A DNA stretch of 64,000 bases, taken from NCBI GenBank assembly GCA_020724465.1, contig DYGX01000009.1, positions 62,001 to 126,000 of the forward strand. The letters are read 5' to 3'. The stretch is from Thermoflexus sp. (GTDB taxonomy: Bacteria; Chloroflexota; Anaerolineae; Aggregatilineales; Aggregatilineaceae). The notes under the pieces were generated by a model. It was not told the origin of the DNA. It saw nothing but the letters and a program-made list of their open reading frames with translations, and did no database searches. Positions 1-9,099 of this stretch are shown one piece after another (positions within the stretch are counted from its first letter, which is position 1; every line of letters begins with the position of its first letter). Position numbers and translations under genes: made by a program.

Positions 1-1
1 C

Positions 2-67
2 GACGGCGATTACCGGATGATCGTGGGCGAAGGCGTCAACGAGTACAGCTTCGAGCGCGCCGGTTAG
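2..67 (+). CDS. C-terminal end of an unidentified protein (partial)
   Basis: An open frame enters from the left edge and stops at TAG 65-67. Only 21 residues are visible, ending in SFERAG. Too little remains to assign a family. The following 216 bases up to the ArsR start hold no gene I can support. Confidence 0.35.
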   Translation, partial: DGDYRMIVGEGVNEYSFERAG

Positions 68-283
68 CGCGTCCTCAAAGAACCGGCGCGGGCTGGCTCA
101 TCGGGAGCGCCCGGCCTGCCAGGTGCCGATTCGCACCGTGCGCAGACCGGGCGCTGTTGTTCCTGTTGCGGTTCGCGCCTGAGTCAGCGTCATAAATCAT
201 GGCAATCTGATGACAATCCGCAGTTGTGCGAAGGGCATGGCAGAGTAGACTGTATTCATGGTTTTGAATGTGAGGAAAAGGCC

Positions 284-628
284 ATGACCGCTTACGAAGA
301 ACTTGCCGCGCGCTTCAAAGCCCTGGCGCATCCGGTCCGCCTGCAAATCGTGGACATATTGCGGCGAGGCGATGCCTGTGTGTGTCATATGGAAACTGCT
401 CTGGGCCGGCGGCAGGCGTACATCTCGCAGCAGCTCATGGTTCTGCGCGAAGCGGGCCTGGTGGACTCTCGCAAAGAGGGACTGCAAGTCTTCTATCGCC
501 TGAGCGACCACGTCACAGAAGACCTGCTGAACACCGCTTTGGGAGCGGTTGGAGAAAGCCAGCAACCGGTGCTCACCGGCTGCCCGTGCCCGCACTGCTC
601 GACATCCGCCGTGACAAGTGTTTCATAG
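284..628 (+). CDS. ArsR-family transcriptional repressor
   Basis: A 114-residue winged-helix metalloregulator-type repressor. The N-terminal AxRFKALAHPVRLQIVDIL block and the central recognition helix (RRQAYISQQLMVLREAGLV) are typical of ArsR/SmtB proteins. CVC at the start of helix 3 (about residues 37-39) sits where arsenite- or metal-binding cysteines occur in ArsR. A second Cys-rich tail (GCPCPHC) near the C-terminus could add ligands. I chose the ATG at 284 over an upstream in-frame ATG at 224 because it is preceded by GAGGAAAAG and because homology starts right after it. It heads the thioredoxin-permease-thioredoxin cluster and probably represses it; a weak promoter candidate (TTGTGC 224-229, 16 bp, TAGACT 246-251) lies just upstream. 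The inducer is unknown. Confidence 0.9.
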   Translation: MTAYEELAARFKALAHPVRLQIVDILRRGDACVCHMETALGRRQAYISQQLMVLREAGLVDSRKEGLQVFYRLSDHVTEDLLNTALGAVGESQQPVLTGCPCPHCSTSAVTSVS

Positions 629-652
629 GCTGCAATTCTTCGGAGAAGAACC

Positions 653-907
653 ATGCTCACCATCAAAGTGCTCGGACCTGGCTGTCCCAATTGCCGGAAG
701 GTCGAAGCCCACACGCGCGAAGCGCTCGCCAGCTTCGATCCGCAGCCCGAATTTGAACTCATCAAAGTCACCGATCCGCTGGAAATCAGCCAATACATCC
801 TGCGCACACCCGGCCTGGTGATCAACGAGAAGGTCGTGGCGGCGGCGCGCATCCCCAGCCCGGAGGAAATCAAGGGCTGGCTGCGCGAGGCCCTTGAGCC
901 AGCCTGA
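653..907 (+). CDS. Small thioredoxin-fold redox-active disulfide protein
   Basis: An 84-residue cytosolic protein with a thioredoxin-like fold and a CPNC active site at residues 12-15, followed by the cis-proline region TPGLVIN. It matches the short 'redox-active disulfide protein 2' type that often accompanies ArsP/permease genes. It lies 24 bp after the ArsR gene and 87 bp before the permease, so it is probably cotranscribed. It may reduce or shuttle the metalloid or thiol substrate of the permease; that role is inferred from context only. It is a paralogue of the protein at 2354-2614. Confidence 0.85.
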   Translation: MLTIKVLGPGCPNCRKVEAHTREALASFDPQPEFELIKVTDPLEISQYILRTPGLVINEKVVAAARIPSPEEIKGWLREALEPA

Positions 908-920
908 CACGGTGTTCTTG

Positions 921-949
921 ATGCCTCACGCGGTGGTGAGGCATTTCTT
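921..949 (+). terminator. Intercistronic hairpin between thioredoxin and permease genes
   Basis: A perfect 9-bp inverted repeat (ATGCCTCAC 921-929, GTGAGGCAT 936-944) with a 6-nt loop is followed by TTCTT. It could act as a partial terminator or RNA-stabilising element that lowers permease expression relative to the first two genes. Confidence 0.5.
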
Positions 950-994
950 GGGCACTTCTTTATTCAATTTCATGAATATTGCGGGGTGTGATTC

Positions 995-2302
995 ATGGCT
1001 CTCGTACTCGATCTGCTCAACGCCGGCTGGACCGGCCTGCTCGACTATCTGGCCGCGCACGTGCTGCTGTGTCTGGTGCCGGCTTTCTTCATCGCGGGCT
1101 ACCTCGGCGGCTTGATGCCTCAGGCGGTTGTCACGCGCTATCTGGGACCCAAAACGCCGAAATATATCAGCTATCCCGCTTCGGCCATTGGCGGCTTTAT
1201 TCTGGCGGTTTGCTCGTGCACCATCCTGCCGCTGTTCGCCGGCATCTGGAAGCGCGGGGCAGGGCTTGGCCCGGCCATCACGTTCCTGTTTGTCGGCCCG
1301 GCGGTGAATATCCTCGCCATCAGCTACACTGGGGCGGTGATCGGGATGGATATCGCGGTGGCGCGCATCGTGCTGGCGATCACCTTCGGGATTGTGATCG
1401 GCATGATCATGGCCGCGCTCTTCCGCCAGCCCGAAACCGCGCCGTCCGCCGCCGGGATGTTTGAGCAGACGGCCACGATGCGCCCTGCGCTGTGGGCGCT
1501 CTTCGGCCTGCTGCTCGCCGTGCTGATCGCAGGCACGCTGCAAATCGACCTGCTGACCGGCACCGTGTTCAGCCTGTCGCTGCCGGTGAACCTGTCACGC
1601 AGTGTGCAGGACGCGCTCGACGCGTTGAGCCTCACCTATCAGGGCGTGCTGTTGATCCTCATGCTGGTGGCGATCGCACCCGTGGCCTGGAAGGGCTTCA
1701 ACAACATTCTGACCGGCTTCAACCGCTGGACCTGGACGGCGTTGGGGATGGCGGCGTTCACGCTGCTGCTCGCCGCCCCGACGACCGGCACGGGCAGCGT
1801 GGTCATTCACTTCACCGGGCGCTTCTTCGCCGAACTGACCCTGCTGGGCGCGCTGGCCTATGTCGCCATAAAGCATCTTGAGCGCGACGAGCTGGCACAC
1901 TGGCTGTGGGAAACCTGGCGCTTCGTCAGGCAAATCTTCCCGCTGCTGATCGTGGGGGTTTTCGTGGCCGGCATGTTCCGCGAAATCACACCTGAGCAGT
2001 GGGTGCAGTCCCTGGCCGGGCGCAACACCATCACGGCGAACCTGATCGGCGTGCTGTTCGGCGTGTTCATGTACTTCCCCACGCTGGTCGAGGTGCCGAT
2101 TGCCGCCGCCTTTCTGGACCTGGGGATGCATCGAGGGCCGCTGCTGGCCTATCTGCTGGCCGATCCGGAGTTGAGCCTGCAAAGCATTCTGGTCACAGGC
2201 CGCATCATGGGGCGCGCCAAGACCGCCACGTATGTCAGCCTGGTGGCGGTGTTCAGCACCGTGGCCGGATATTTGTTCGGGGTTGCACTTGCCGCTTGGT
2301 GA
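995..2302 (+). CDS. ArsP-type permease (PF03773-like)
   Basis: A 435-residue polytopic membrane protein with roughly 8-10 hydrophobic segments. The hallmark block CSC (residues 73-75) followed by TILPLFAGIWKRGAGLGPA and FVGPAVNILAI is characteristic of the ArsP/SO_0444 permease family. Members export methylarsenicals or are of unknown specificity. A second conserved half, VGVLFGVFMYFPTLVEVPIAAAFL, occurs near residue 360. ATG 995 follows a GGGG stretch. It lies between two small CxxC thioredoxin-like proteins and downstream of an ArsR repressor, so a thiophilic metalloid substrate is plausible. No ArsC, ArsM or ArsB gene is present, so arsenic specificity is inference. Confidence 0.85.
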   Translation: MALVLDLLNAGWTGLLDYLAAHVLLCLVPAFFIAGYLGGLMPQAVVTRYLGPKTPKYISYPASAIGGFILAVCSCTILPLFAGIWKRGAGLGPAITFLFVGPAVNILAISYTGAVIGMDIAVARIVLAITFGIVIGMIMAALFRQPETAPSAAGMFEQTATMRPALWALFGLLLAVLIAGTLQIDLLTGTVFSLSLPVNLSRSVQDALDALSLTYQGVLLILMLVAIAPVAWKGFNNILTGFNRWTWTALGMAAFTLLLAAPTTGTGSVVIHFTGRFFAELTLLGALAYVAIKHLERDELAHWLWETWRFVRQIFPLLIVGVFVAGMFREITPEQWVQSLAGRNTITANLIGVLFGVFMYFPTLVEVPIAAAFLDLGMHRGPLLAYLLADPELSLQSILVTGRIMGRAKTATYVSLVAVFSTVAGYLFGVALAAW

Positions 2303-2353
2303 GGCAGCCTGTGCTTCAGCCAGTGGTGCGCAGACAGGGAAAGGATACGGCTT

Positions 2354-2614
2354 ATGCTGGTGGTCAAAATCCTGGGAACGGGGTGTCCAAGCTGCCGCTA
2401 TCTGGAAGCGGAAACGCGCCTGGCGCTCGACATGATGGAGACGCCGATCCCATACCAGCTTGTGAAAGTCACCGATTTCATGGAGATCATCGAGTACGGC
2501 GTGCTCAGCACCCCAGCGCTGGTTATGAACGACAAGGTGCTCAGCGCGGGGCGCATCCCCAGGCGCGAACAGATCGCGCAGTGGGCGCGCGAAGCGGAGC
2601 AGACCACCTCTTAG
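2354..2614 (+). CDS. Second small thioredoxin-fold redox protein
   Basis: An 86-residue paralogue of the protein at 653-907, with CPSC at residues 12-15 and the conserved STPALVMNDKVLSAGRIP segment. It is 51 bp downstream of the permease on the same strand and likely closes the operon. The two paralogues differ in their active-site dipeptide (PN versus PS), which usually changes redox potential. A division of labour (one per membrane face, or one per substrate) is speculation, since neither carries a signal peptide. Confidence 0.83.
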   Translation: MLVVKILGTGCPSCRYLEAETRLALDMMETPIPYQLVKVTDFMEIIEYGVLSTPALVMNDKVLSAGRIPRREQIAQWAREAEQTTS

Positions 2615-2737
2615 GCATATTGGATCCCGCCACGTCGCCGGATTGCGCGGCGGCCCGCGTCGGGGTAGCATGTCCGCAAGTCCGGCGCGGGCGGTCTATC
2701 AAAGCGTAGACCGATCGGGACTGGTTGCTGGCTCACG

Positions 2738-3546
2738 ATGCACTCGAGCCTGGACGACAAGATCGGCACTGCCCTCAGCCTGTTGGGGGACCGGTTCGAG
2801 CTGAACCAGGGGGTGCTGTTCAGCATGCAGCGCATCGACTGGCTAACCATCGGCGTGATGATGTGGGCGCAGTATCTGATGGCGTTGCTGGGGGTGGCGA
2901 TCTGGCTGGCTTGCGAGCAGCGCGCGCCTATCGCGCGCGCCGTCCGTTCCGCGTGGGCGAAACCATCCCGCGCGAGATCGTATTTCATCTTCTGAATTTG
3001 TCGCTGATGCTGGCCCTGCTGTTCCTGCTGTATCAGGTCGATGTTCGGATGGGGATCGCGCCGCTTTTGTTGTCGCTGCTGGTCATGATCCTGGCGCGGC
3101 ACTACCGGGTGGCGGTGGGGATGATTGCGCTTAACCTGCTGTTCGCGCCATTCTTTGTCACGACCTACGAGGTCTTTGCACGGGGCCGATTCTTTCCCGA
3201 CAGGCACTACATCGCTCAGGTCGAGAGCCTGGTCAATCCATATGTGGCTTTTCAGGAGAACGCTCCAAGCGGCTGGTGCAATACTCTGCTGATCCCTATG
3301 GAACTGTTTTCCTGGCCCGTGACGGTCATCCCAGACGGGATCGGCGTCAGCATGTATCTGACCATCGACGATTTGCCGCTGCCCGTCAAATCGAAATATC
3401 TCGTTCTGAGCGAGAACGGCTACCAGCGGGTAAGCCGGCAGCAAACGCTCGAAGTGCTAAACTCCGGGACAGAAGTGCCATATTATTCTGAAAAGCTGGG
3501 GCTGTACCGCAACGCCGAGGCCGCGTGTGGCAGCGAGCGGCCATAG
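2738..3546 (+). pseudogene. Frameshifted membrane protein remnant
   Basis: A membrane-protein reading frame starts at ATG 2738 (hydrophobic WLTIGVMMWAQYLMALLGVAIWLAC) but runs into a stop after 85 codons. The continuation lies in another frame from about 2920-2950 (ARRPFRVGETIPREIVFHLL, then LNLSLMLALLFLLYQVDVR and further hydrophobic stretches) and ends at 3546 with a soluble tail. The two pieces read as one protein with a single frameshift. I do not recognise the family. It abuts another decayed gene (3565-4170), so this looks like a degenerating segment; a sequencing error is the alternative. Confidence 0.55.
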
Positions 3547-3564
3547 AGTCCTGTGCCTGTTTGA

Positions 3565-4170
3565 GTGCGATGCGGATCTGCCGCTTGCGCGCCGATCTGG
3601 CTGGCGCGTCCTTACAGGCGCGCGCTGGCGATCAACCCGCGTCTGATCGTGGCGGACGAGGCCATCTCGGCGCTGGATGTGTCGATTCGGGCGCAGGTCC
3701 TCAACCTGCTCGAGGACCTGCAAGACGAGCTGGGCCTGACCTATCTGTTCATCGCCCACGACCTGAGCGTGATCCGGCATATCTGCGACCGGGTGAGTGT
3801 GATGTATGTCGGCAAGCTGGTCGAGTCCGCCGAAGCGACGACGCTCTACACCTATCCCAAACATCCCTATACCGAGGCCCTGCTGTCGGCGGTGCCCATT
3901 CACAACCCGCGCCTGCGCGACCGGACGCGCCGGATCCGCCTGGAAGGCGACGTGGCCGACCCGGCCAACCCCCCGACCGGGTGCTGCTTCCACCCGCGCT
4001 GTCGCTACGCTCAGGAGCGGTGTGTGCGCGAGGAGCCGCCTCTACGCCCAATCGAAAGCCGCGCGGCGGATGGCAGCGCGTACCCGCACTACGTGGCATG
4101 CCACTTCGCCGAAGAGCTGTCGCTGCGCGGGGTGATCGCCGAAGGGCGGGTGTCGCCGGCAAACACATAG
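3565..4170 (+). pseudogene. Truncated oligopeptide-type ABC ATPase (OppD/OppF C-terminal half)
   Basis: Homology begins near 3618, inside what would be the alpha-helical subdomain, with [22 protein letters not shown] (Walker B and D-loop), the switch histidine in [16 protein letters not shown], and the Opp/Dpp C-terminal segment [12 protein letters not shown] with the Cys-rich [15 protein letters not shown]. The P-loop and ABC signature are missing, so it cannot hydrolyse ATP as written. Walker B is altered to DEA where DEP is usual. The sequence upstream of 3618 is unrelated, so the 5' part was lost by deletion or rearrangement. Confidence 0.8.
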
Positions 4171-4244
4171 CGCGGTCGTGCCACCCGCCGCGAAATCTTA
4201 GGTTTGTATGTGCTTGAGCAGTGCCCAGGAGTGAATTCTGACCC

Positions 4245-6371
4245 ATGGAATCCGTGACCATCGAAACCCAGATTGACGCCCTCTTGGCGCAGATGACTAT
4301 CGCCGAAAAAGTCGGGCAGATGTGCCAGGTTCCGATCTCGCACCTCAAGCTGGACGAGCGCATCCGCCGCGGCCAAGTCGGCTCGGTGATCTATTCCGGC
4401 ACGCCGCTGCCCGGCACCGGACCTCAGGACCCGGTCACCGCGGCGCGTCTCAATCACCTGCAGCGGCTCGCCATCGAGGAGTCGCGGCTGCGCATCCCCG
4501 TCTTGTTCGGGCGCGACGTGCTGCACGGTTACAAGACCGTCGCCCCGATCCCGCTGGGGATGGCGGCGAGCTGGTCACCGGATGTGGTGCGGGCGGTCTG
4601 CCGCGTGGCGGCGCGCGAGGCGTCTGCCGACGGCATCCGCTGGGTGTTCGCGCCGATGCTCGACATCGCGCGCGATCCGCGCTGGGGGCGCATCGCCGAG
4701 GGGTTCGGCGAAGACCCGTTCCTCTGCTCGGTCCTGGCCGAAGCGGCCATCCGCGGCTTCCAGGGGGACGAACTGAGCGATCCGGACTCCGTCCTGGCCT
4801 GCCCCAAGCATTACGCGGCCTACGGCGCCGCCGAAGGGGGGCGCGACTACAACGCGGTTGAGGTGACGACCGCCACGCTACGCAACGTTTATCTGCCCCC
4901 GTTTCACGCCGCGGTTCGGGCCGGGGCCGGATCGGTTATGTCGGCCTTTCCGGAGATCGGCGGCGTCCCGGTGACCGCCAACCGCGCCCTGCTGACCGGC
5001 ATTCTGAAAGAGGAATGGGGGTTCGACGGGTTCGTTATCAGCGATTGGGCCGCTGTCGACGAGCTGCGCTATCATGGCGTGGCGGCAGACCGGGCGGGGG
5101 CCGCGCTGCTGGCCGCGCAGGCAGGCGTGGATATGGACATGGCGTCCGATGTGTACGCCGACGAGCTGGCCGGGCTGGTAGAAGCTGGTCGCCTGCCGGA
5201 AGCCGTCATCGACGCAGCCGTCCGCCGCATCCTGCGCGCCAAGTTCCGCCTGGGGCTGTTTGAACGGCCTTATACCGACGAGCAGCGGAGCGCCGTCCAC
5301 CTGCACCCGGACCATCTTCAGATCGTCCGCGACGCCGCCGCTCGCTCGCTGGTGCTACTTAAGAACGACGGCATTCTTCCCCTGGCAAAGACCGGCCTGA
5401 CCATCGGCGTCTTTGGCCCGCTGGCGAACGCCCGCCGGACGTTGTTTGGGGCGTGGACGCTCGACGGCGACGAGGCGAGCGTGGTGTCGATCGCAGACCG
5501 CATCCGCGCCGCCGTGGATCGCAGCGTGACGATCCGGACCGCCGAGCTGGTCGACGACGCGCTCACGCGCGCGCGCCATTGCGACGTCGTCATCGCCGTT
5601 GTGGGCGAAGGGGTTTCCCGGTCGGGCGAGGATCACTGCATCACGACGCTGGACCTGCCCCCCGGCCAGCAGGCGTTCCTGGACGCCTTGCACGCGCTCC
5701 AGGTCCCAACCGTGGTCGTCGTACTGGCCGGCCGGCCCCTGGCGCTGGAGCCGGTCCACCGCAGCGCCGCGGCGATCCTGATGGCGTGGCATCCCGGCAC
5801 GGAAGGCGCTCAGGCCATCGCCGACGTGCTCTTTGGGGACACGGCCCCCAGCGGCAAGCTGCCGGTCACGTTTCCGCGCACAGTCGGCCAGGTGCCGCTC
5901 TATTACAATCACAAGCCGACCGGGCGCCCCCTGCCCCCAGGCGACCGGCGCCATTCGCGCTACACCGACCAGCTCGATAGCCCACTTTATCCGTTCGGCT
6001 ACGGGCTGAGCTATACCCGCTTCGAGTACAGCAACCTGCACATCACCCCGGACGACAGCCCGGCGGTGATCATCCGCGCCGACGTGACCAACACCGGCCC
6101 GCGAGCCGGCGAAGAGATCGCGCAGCTTTATGTGCGCGATCTCGTGGCGAGCATCAGCCGCCCGGTGAAGGAACTCAAAGGATTCGCGCGGCTGGCGCTG
6201 GCGCCCGGCGAAACGCAAACCGTCTCATTCCGGCTCACGCGCGACGACCTGTCGTTCTACAATGCGCAAGGAGAGCGGGTGTTCGAGCCGGGCGAGTTCG
6301 CGGTCTGGGTCGGGCCCGATTCGAGCTGTGGGCTGATGGGGACGTTCGTCATCGATCCGGAGCAAGCGTGA
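4245..6371 (+). CDS. Glycoside hydrolase family 3 beta-glucosidase
   Basis: A 708-residue cytosolic enzyme (no signal peptide) predicted to remove terminal beta-D-glucosyl or xylosyl residues. It has the usual three-part GH3 layout: TIM barrel (about 10-325), alpha/beta sandwich (about 360-590) and a fibronectin-III-like domain (about 620-705). The nucleophile is Asp267 in FVISDWAAV. Substrate residues include KHY (PKHYAAYGA) and GRDV. A candidate acid/base glutamate lies in the SRSGEDH loop. The likely Shine-Dalgarno is AGGAG about 14 nt before ATG 4245. It precedes an alcohol dehydrogenase and a sugar ABC importer, consistent with intracellular hydrolysis of imported oligosaccharides. Confidence 0.92.
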   Translation: MESVTIETQIDALLAQMTIAEKVGQMCQVPISHLKLDERIRRGQVGSVIYSGTPLPGTGPQDPVTAARLNHLQRLAIEESRLRIPVLFGRDVLHGYKTVAPIPLGMAASWSPDVVRAVCRVAAREASADGIRWVFAPMLDIARDPRWGRIAEGFGEDPFLCSVLAEAAIRGFQGDELSDPDSVLACPKHYAAYGAAEGGRDYNAVEVTTATLRNVYLPPFHAAVRAGAGSVMSAFPEIGGVPVTANRALLTGILKEEWGFDGFVISDWAAVDELRYHGVAADRAGAALLAAQAGVDMDMASDVYADELAGLVEAGRLPEAVIDAAVRRILRAKFRLGLFERPYTDEQRSAVHLHPDHLQIVRDAAARSLVLLKNDGILPLAKTGLTIGVFGPLANARRTLFGAWTLDGDEASVVSIADRIRAAVDRSVTIRTAELVDDALTRARHCDVVIAVVGEGVSRSGEDHCITTLDLPPGQQAFLDALHALQVPTVVVVLAGRPLALEPVHRSAAAILMAWHPGTEGAQAIADVLFGDTAPSGKLPVTFPRTVGQVPLYYNHKPTGRPLPPGDRRHSRYTDQLDSPLYPFGYGLSYTRFEYSNLHITPDDSPAVIIRADVTNTGPRAGEEIAQLYVRDLVASISRPVKELKGFARLALAPGETQTVSFRLTRDDLSFYNAQGERVFEPGEFAVWVGPDSSCGLMGTFVIDPEQA

Positions 6372-6445
6372 AACCACGGCTGGCATAGCATCTGCCCTGA
6401 ACAGTGACCGTCCGATATCTGGCTCTGACAGAAGAGGAGATCAGG

Positions 6446-7462
6446 ATGAAGGCTGCACAGGTACAAGCGCCGGGTGTGGCGCGCATCGTCGAGGCGGCTG
6501 TGCCGGAGCCTGGGCCGGGCGATGTGCTGATCGCGGTGCGGGCGGCGGGCATCTGTGGCACCGATCTGCACATCTTTCGCGGGCAGTACGAGGCGACCTA
6601 TCCCGTCATTCCGGGGCACGAGTTCAGCGGCGTGGTCGCGGCGGTCGGCAGCGAGGTCATCCGCTTCCGTCCCGGCGACCGCGTGACCGCTGATCCCAAC
6701 ATCCCCTGCGGGCGATGCGTCTTCTGCCAGCGGAACGAGCCAAACCAGTGCCAGTCGCTGGCCGCCGTCGGCGTGACGCGCGACGGGGGCTTCGCGGAGT
6801 ATGTCCTGGTGCCCGAGGGCAACGTCTTCCCGATTGGAACGCTGCCGTTTGACGAGGCGGCGCTGGTCGAGCCGCTCGCCTGTGTCGTCTGGGGCTTGAA
6901 GCGGATCCAGGTGCAGCCCGGCGACTCCGTGCTGATCTTCGGCGCCGGCCCGATGGGGTGTCTGGTGCTGCAAGCGGTCCAGCATGCCGGGGCCGCGACC
7001 GCCGTGATCACCGATCCGGTTGGCTGGCGGCTGGAGCAGGCGGCGGCCCTGGGCGCCAGCGAGACGGTCCCGGCGGACGACCGGCAGGGACGTCGCCTGA
7101 AGGCTCTGGCGCCCCTCGGCTACGATGTCATTGTGGACGCCACCGGCCTGACCCGCGTGCTACAGCAGGCTTTCGCCTACACGCGGCCACGCGGCAAGGT
7201 GTGGGTTTTCGGCGTCTGCCCGCCGGGCGAGCGCGCCTCGTTCGTTCCCTACGAGGTGTTCCGCAAGGACCTGACGATCGTCGGCAGTTTCGCGGTCAAT
7301 CGCACATTCCAGGAGAGCATCGCCCTCATCCAGAGCGGATGGGTGCGCGTCAAGCCGCTGATCTCGCACACGCTGCCGCTGGATGAGTTCGTCCGAGGGC
7401 TGGACCTGGCGGAGCGTGATCCGCAGCGGATGAAGGTCCAGTTTGCCGTGTCGGGTGATTGA
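6446..7462 (+). CDS. Zinc-dependent medium-chain (polyol/threonine-type) dehydrogenase
   Basis: A 338-residue medium-chain dehydrogenase. Catalytic zinc ligands are Cys in GICGTDLH and the GHEFSG His-Glu pair. Structural zinc cysteines are in CGRCVFCQRNEPNQC. The Rossmann motif GAGPMG is followed by a DPVGWR segment, favouring NAD over NADP. The family oxidises secondary alcohols such as sorbitol, threonine or inositol derivatives; the substrate cannot be read from sequence. ATG 6446 is chosen over an upstream alternative because GAGGAG lies 6 nt before it. It sits 74 bp after the GH3 gene and probably shares its transcript. Confidence 0.88.
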   Translation: MKAAQVQAPGVARIVEAAVPEPGPGDVLIAVRAAGICGTDLHIFRGQYEATYPVIPGHEFSGVVAAVGSEVIRFRPGDRVTADPNIPCGRCVFCQRNEPNQCQSLAAVGVTRDGGFAEYVLVPEGNVFPIGTLPFDEAALVEPLACVVWGLKRIQVQPGDSVLIFGAGPMGCLVLQAVQHAGAATAVITDPVGWRLEQAAALGASETVPADDRQGRRLKALAPLGYDVIVDATGLTRVLQQAFAYTRPRGKVWVFGVCPPGERASFVPYEVFRKDLTIVGSFAVNRTFQESIALIQSGWVRVKPLISHTLPLDEFVRGLDLAERDPQRMKVQFAVSGD

Positions 7463-7540
7463 GCGGGTCAAGGCTGCTGCCGGGTCAAGCGCGGCGGGTA
7501 AGACGGTTGGTGAGACTCGTATATGCGCCGAGGCATCTTG

Positions 7541-7569
7541 TTGGCCATCGCCGGGTTTAGTGTTACAAT
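7541..7569 (+). promoter_or_regulatory. Candidate promoter of the sugar ABC operon
   Basis: TTGGCC (7541-7546), a 17-bp spacer and TACAAT (7564-7569) lie about 100 bp before the binding-protein start. The -10 is good and the -35 weak. No operator palindrome is evident in the 206-bp gap. Confidence 0.4.
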
Positions 7570-7668
7570 AAAAAGGGTTATGTTCAGTTAAGTATCTACT
7601 GCACATAACCACAAGCTGGTTGTCGATTGTTCTTGTCAATATTTAACGAGTAAAAGGAGAGAGTCCCC

Positions 7669-8973
7669 ATGCTAAAACGTATACTCGGCCTGGCCCTGAT
7701 CGCCATTCTGGCCCTTGGCTTGCTGCCGACCGTCCGCGCGCAGGAAGGCGAGAACATCTGCGGCACCGACGAGGAAGCAACCGTTACGTTCATCGCAGGG
7801 ACCGTCGGCTCGGAGCATGAAGTTGCCGTGACCTTGGGCAACAACTTCATGGAAGTGTGCCCGAATATTACCGTGAATGTGGTTGAGCGCCCGACGAGCA
7901 CAACCGAGACGCTGGCGCAGTATCAGCAGTTTTTCGAAGCCCAGAGCGGCGAGCTTGACGTCTTTCAGATCGATGTTGCCTGGCCCGGCTTGGTTGCCGA
8001 GCACGTCCTGGATATGAACGAGTATCTCGACGAGGAATTCCTCAGCCAGTTCTATCCCGGCGTGCTCGCGGGCTACACCGTGCAGGGACGTCTGGCCGCA
8101 GTGCCCTGGTTCGCCGGTGCGGGAATGCTGTACTATCGCACTGATCTGCTGGAGAAATACGGCCTCGAAGTGCCCCAGACCTGGGATGAACTGTATACCG
8201 CGGCCAAGACCATTCAGGACGGCGAGCGCGAGACCAACCCCGACTTCTGGGGCTTCGTCTTCCAGGGCCATGCATACGAGGGCCTGACCTGCGACGCGCT
8301 GGAGTGGCAGGCGTCGTATGACGGCGGCGTGATCATCACGCCGGACGGCGTGGTCGATGTCAACAACCCCAACGCGATCGAGATCTTCGATAAGGTCGCG
8401 TCCTGGGTGGGCGACATCGTGCCCGAAGCCGTGCTGACCTTCCAGGAAGAGGATGCGCGTGCGGTCTGGCAGGCGGGCAACGCGGCCTTCATGCGCAACT
8501 GGGGCTATGCCTACACGCTCGGCCAGGCGGACGACAGCGTGATCAAGGACAAGTTCGACGTCGGCCCGCTGCCCGGCAAGGAACCCGGCATGAGCGCGGC
8601 GACCCTGGGCGGCTGGGGCCTGTCCGTCTCGAAGTACTCGGACAACGTCGATGCGGCGGTGGCCTTCGTCAAGTGGGTGACCAGCATTGATCAGCAAGTC
8701 TGGTTCACGCTGCAGCGCAGCGAGCAGCCGGTTCAGCCTGCCGTCTACGACGCGCCGGAGATCCAGGAACAGCTTCCGTTCATCCTGGCCTTCAAGGACG
8801 TCCTGAACTTTGCCACCCCGCGGCCCACAGCCGTCGCTGGCGAGCAGTATGCCCGCGTGTCCGAGCTGTACTACACCGCCGTGCATGATGTGCTGGCGGG
8901 CAGCAAGGACGCCGCGACTGCCATGGCGGACCTTGAGCTGGCGCTGGCGGATCTGGGATTCGAGCTACCCTAA
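7669..8973 (+). CDS. Extracellular sugar-binding protein (ABC importer, family 1)
   Basis: A 434-residue solute-binding protein. Residues 1-25 form a Sec signal peptide ending in VRAQ. The mature part has the family-1 carbohydrate-binding pattern: EVAVTLGNNFMEVCPNITVNVVERPTS, then the conserved DVFQIDVAWPGLVAE and GRLAAVPWFAGAGMLYYRTDLLEKYG. No lipobox is present, so retention at the surface is unclear. AAAAGGAGAGA lies 6-10 nt upstream of ATG. It is followed by two permeases; no ATPase is encoded, so a shared MsmX/UgpC-like ATPase elsewhere is expected. The closest functional type is trehalose/maltose (ThuE-like) binding, by overall resemblance only. Confidence 0.9.
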   Translation: MLKRILGLALIAILALGLLPTVRAQEGENICGTDEEATVTFIAGTVGSEHEVAVTLGNNFMEVCPNITVNVVERPTSTTETLAQYQQFFEAQSGELDVFQIDVAWPGLVAEHVLDMNEYLDEEFLSQFYPGVLAGYTVQGRLAAVPWFAGAGMLYYRTDLLEKYGLEVPQTWDELYTAAKTIQDGERETNPDFWGFVFQGHAYEGLTCDALEWQASYDGGVIITPDGVVDVNNPNAIEIFDKVASWVGDIVPEAVLTFQEEDARAVWQAGNAAFMRNWGYAYTLGQADDSVIKDKFDVGPLPGKEPGMSAATLGGWGLSVSKYSDNVDAAVAFVKWVTSIDQQVWFTLQRSEQPVQPAVYDAPEIQEQLPFILAFKDVLNFATPRPTAVAGEQYARVSELYYTAVHDVLAGSKDAATAMADLELALADLGFELP

Positions 8974-9002
8974 CAGCCCGATCCCACACGCGTTGATAGC
9001 TG

Positions 9003-9028
9003 CTAGGGGCAGTACATGCTGCCCCTAG
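9003..9028 (+). terminator. Hairpin between binding-protein and permease genes
   Basis: A perfect 10-bp inverted repeat (CTAGGGGCAG / CTGCCCCTAG) with a 6-nt loop lies 30 bp after the binding-protein stop. It lacks a long T-run. It probably attenuates or protects the upstream mRNA so that binding protein exceeds permease, as is common in such operons. Confidence 0.6.
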
Positions 9029-9099
9029 TTCGCATATGGGGCACATCATTCATAGTGATCACCCCTAATTAGTTTTTGGGGCAATCAAGGGGGTGCTTG

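Noticed and set aside
284-2614. An arsenic-resistance operon
   Set aside because: The ArsR, permease and thioredoxin-like genes would fit, but ArsC, ArsM, ArsB and ArsA are all absent; the metal(loid) is therefore left open.
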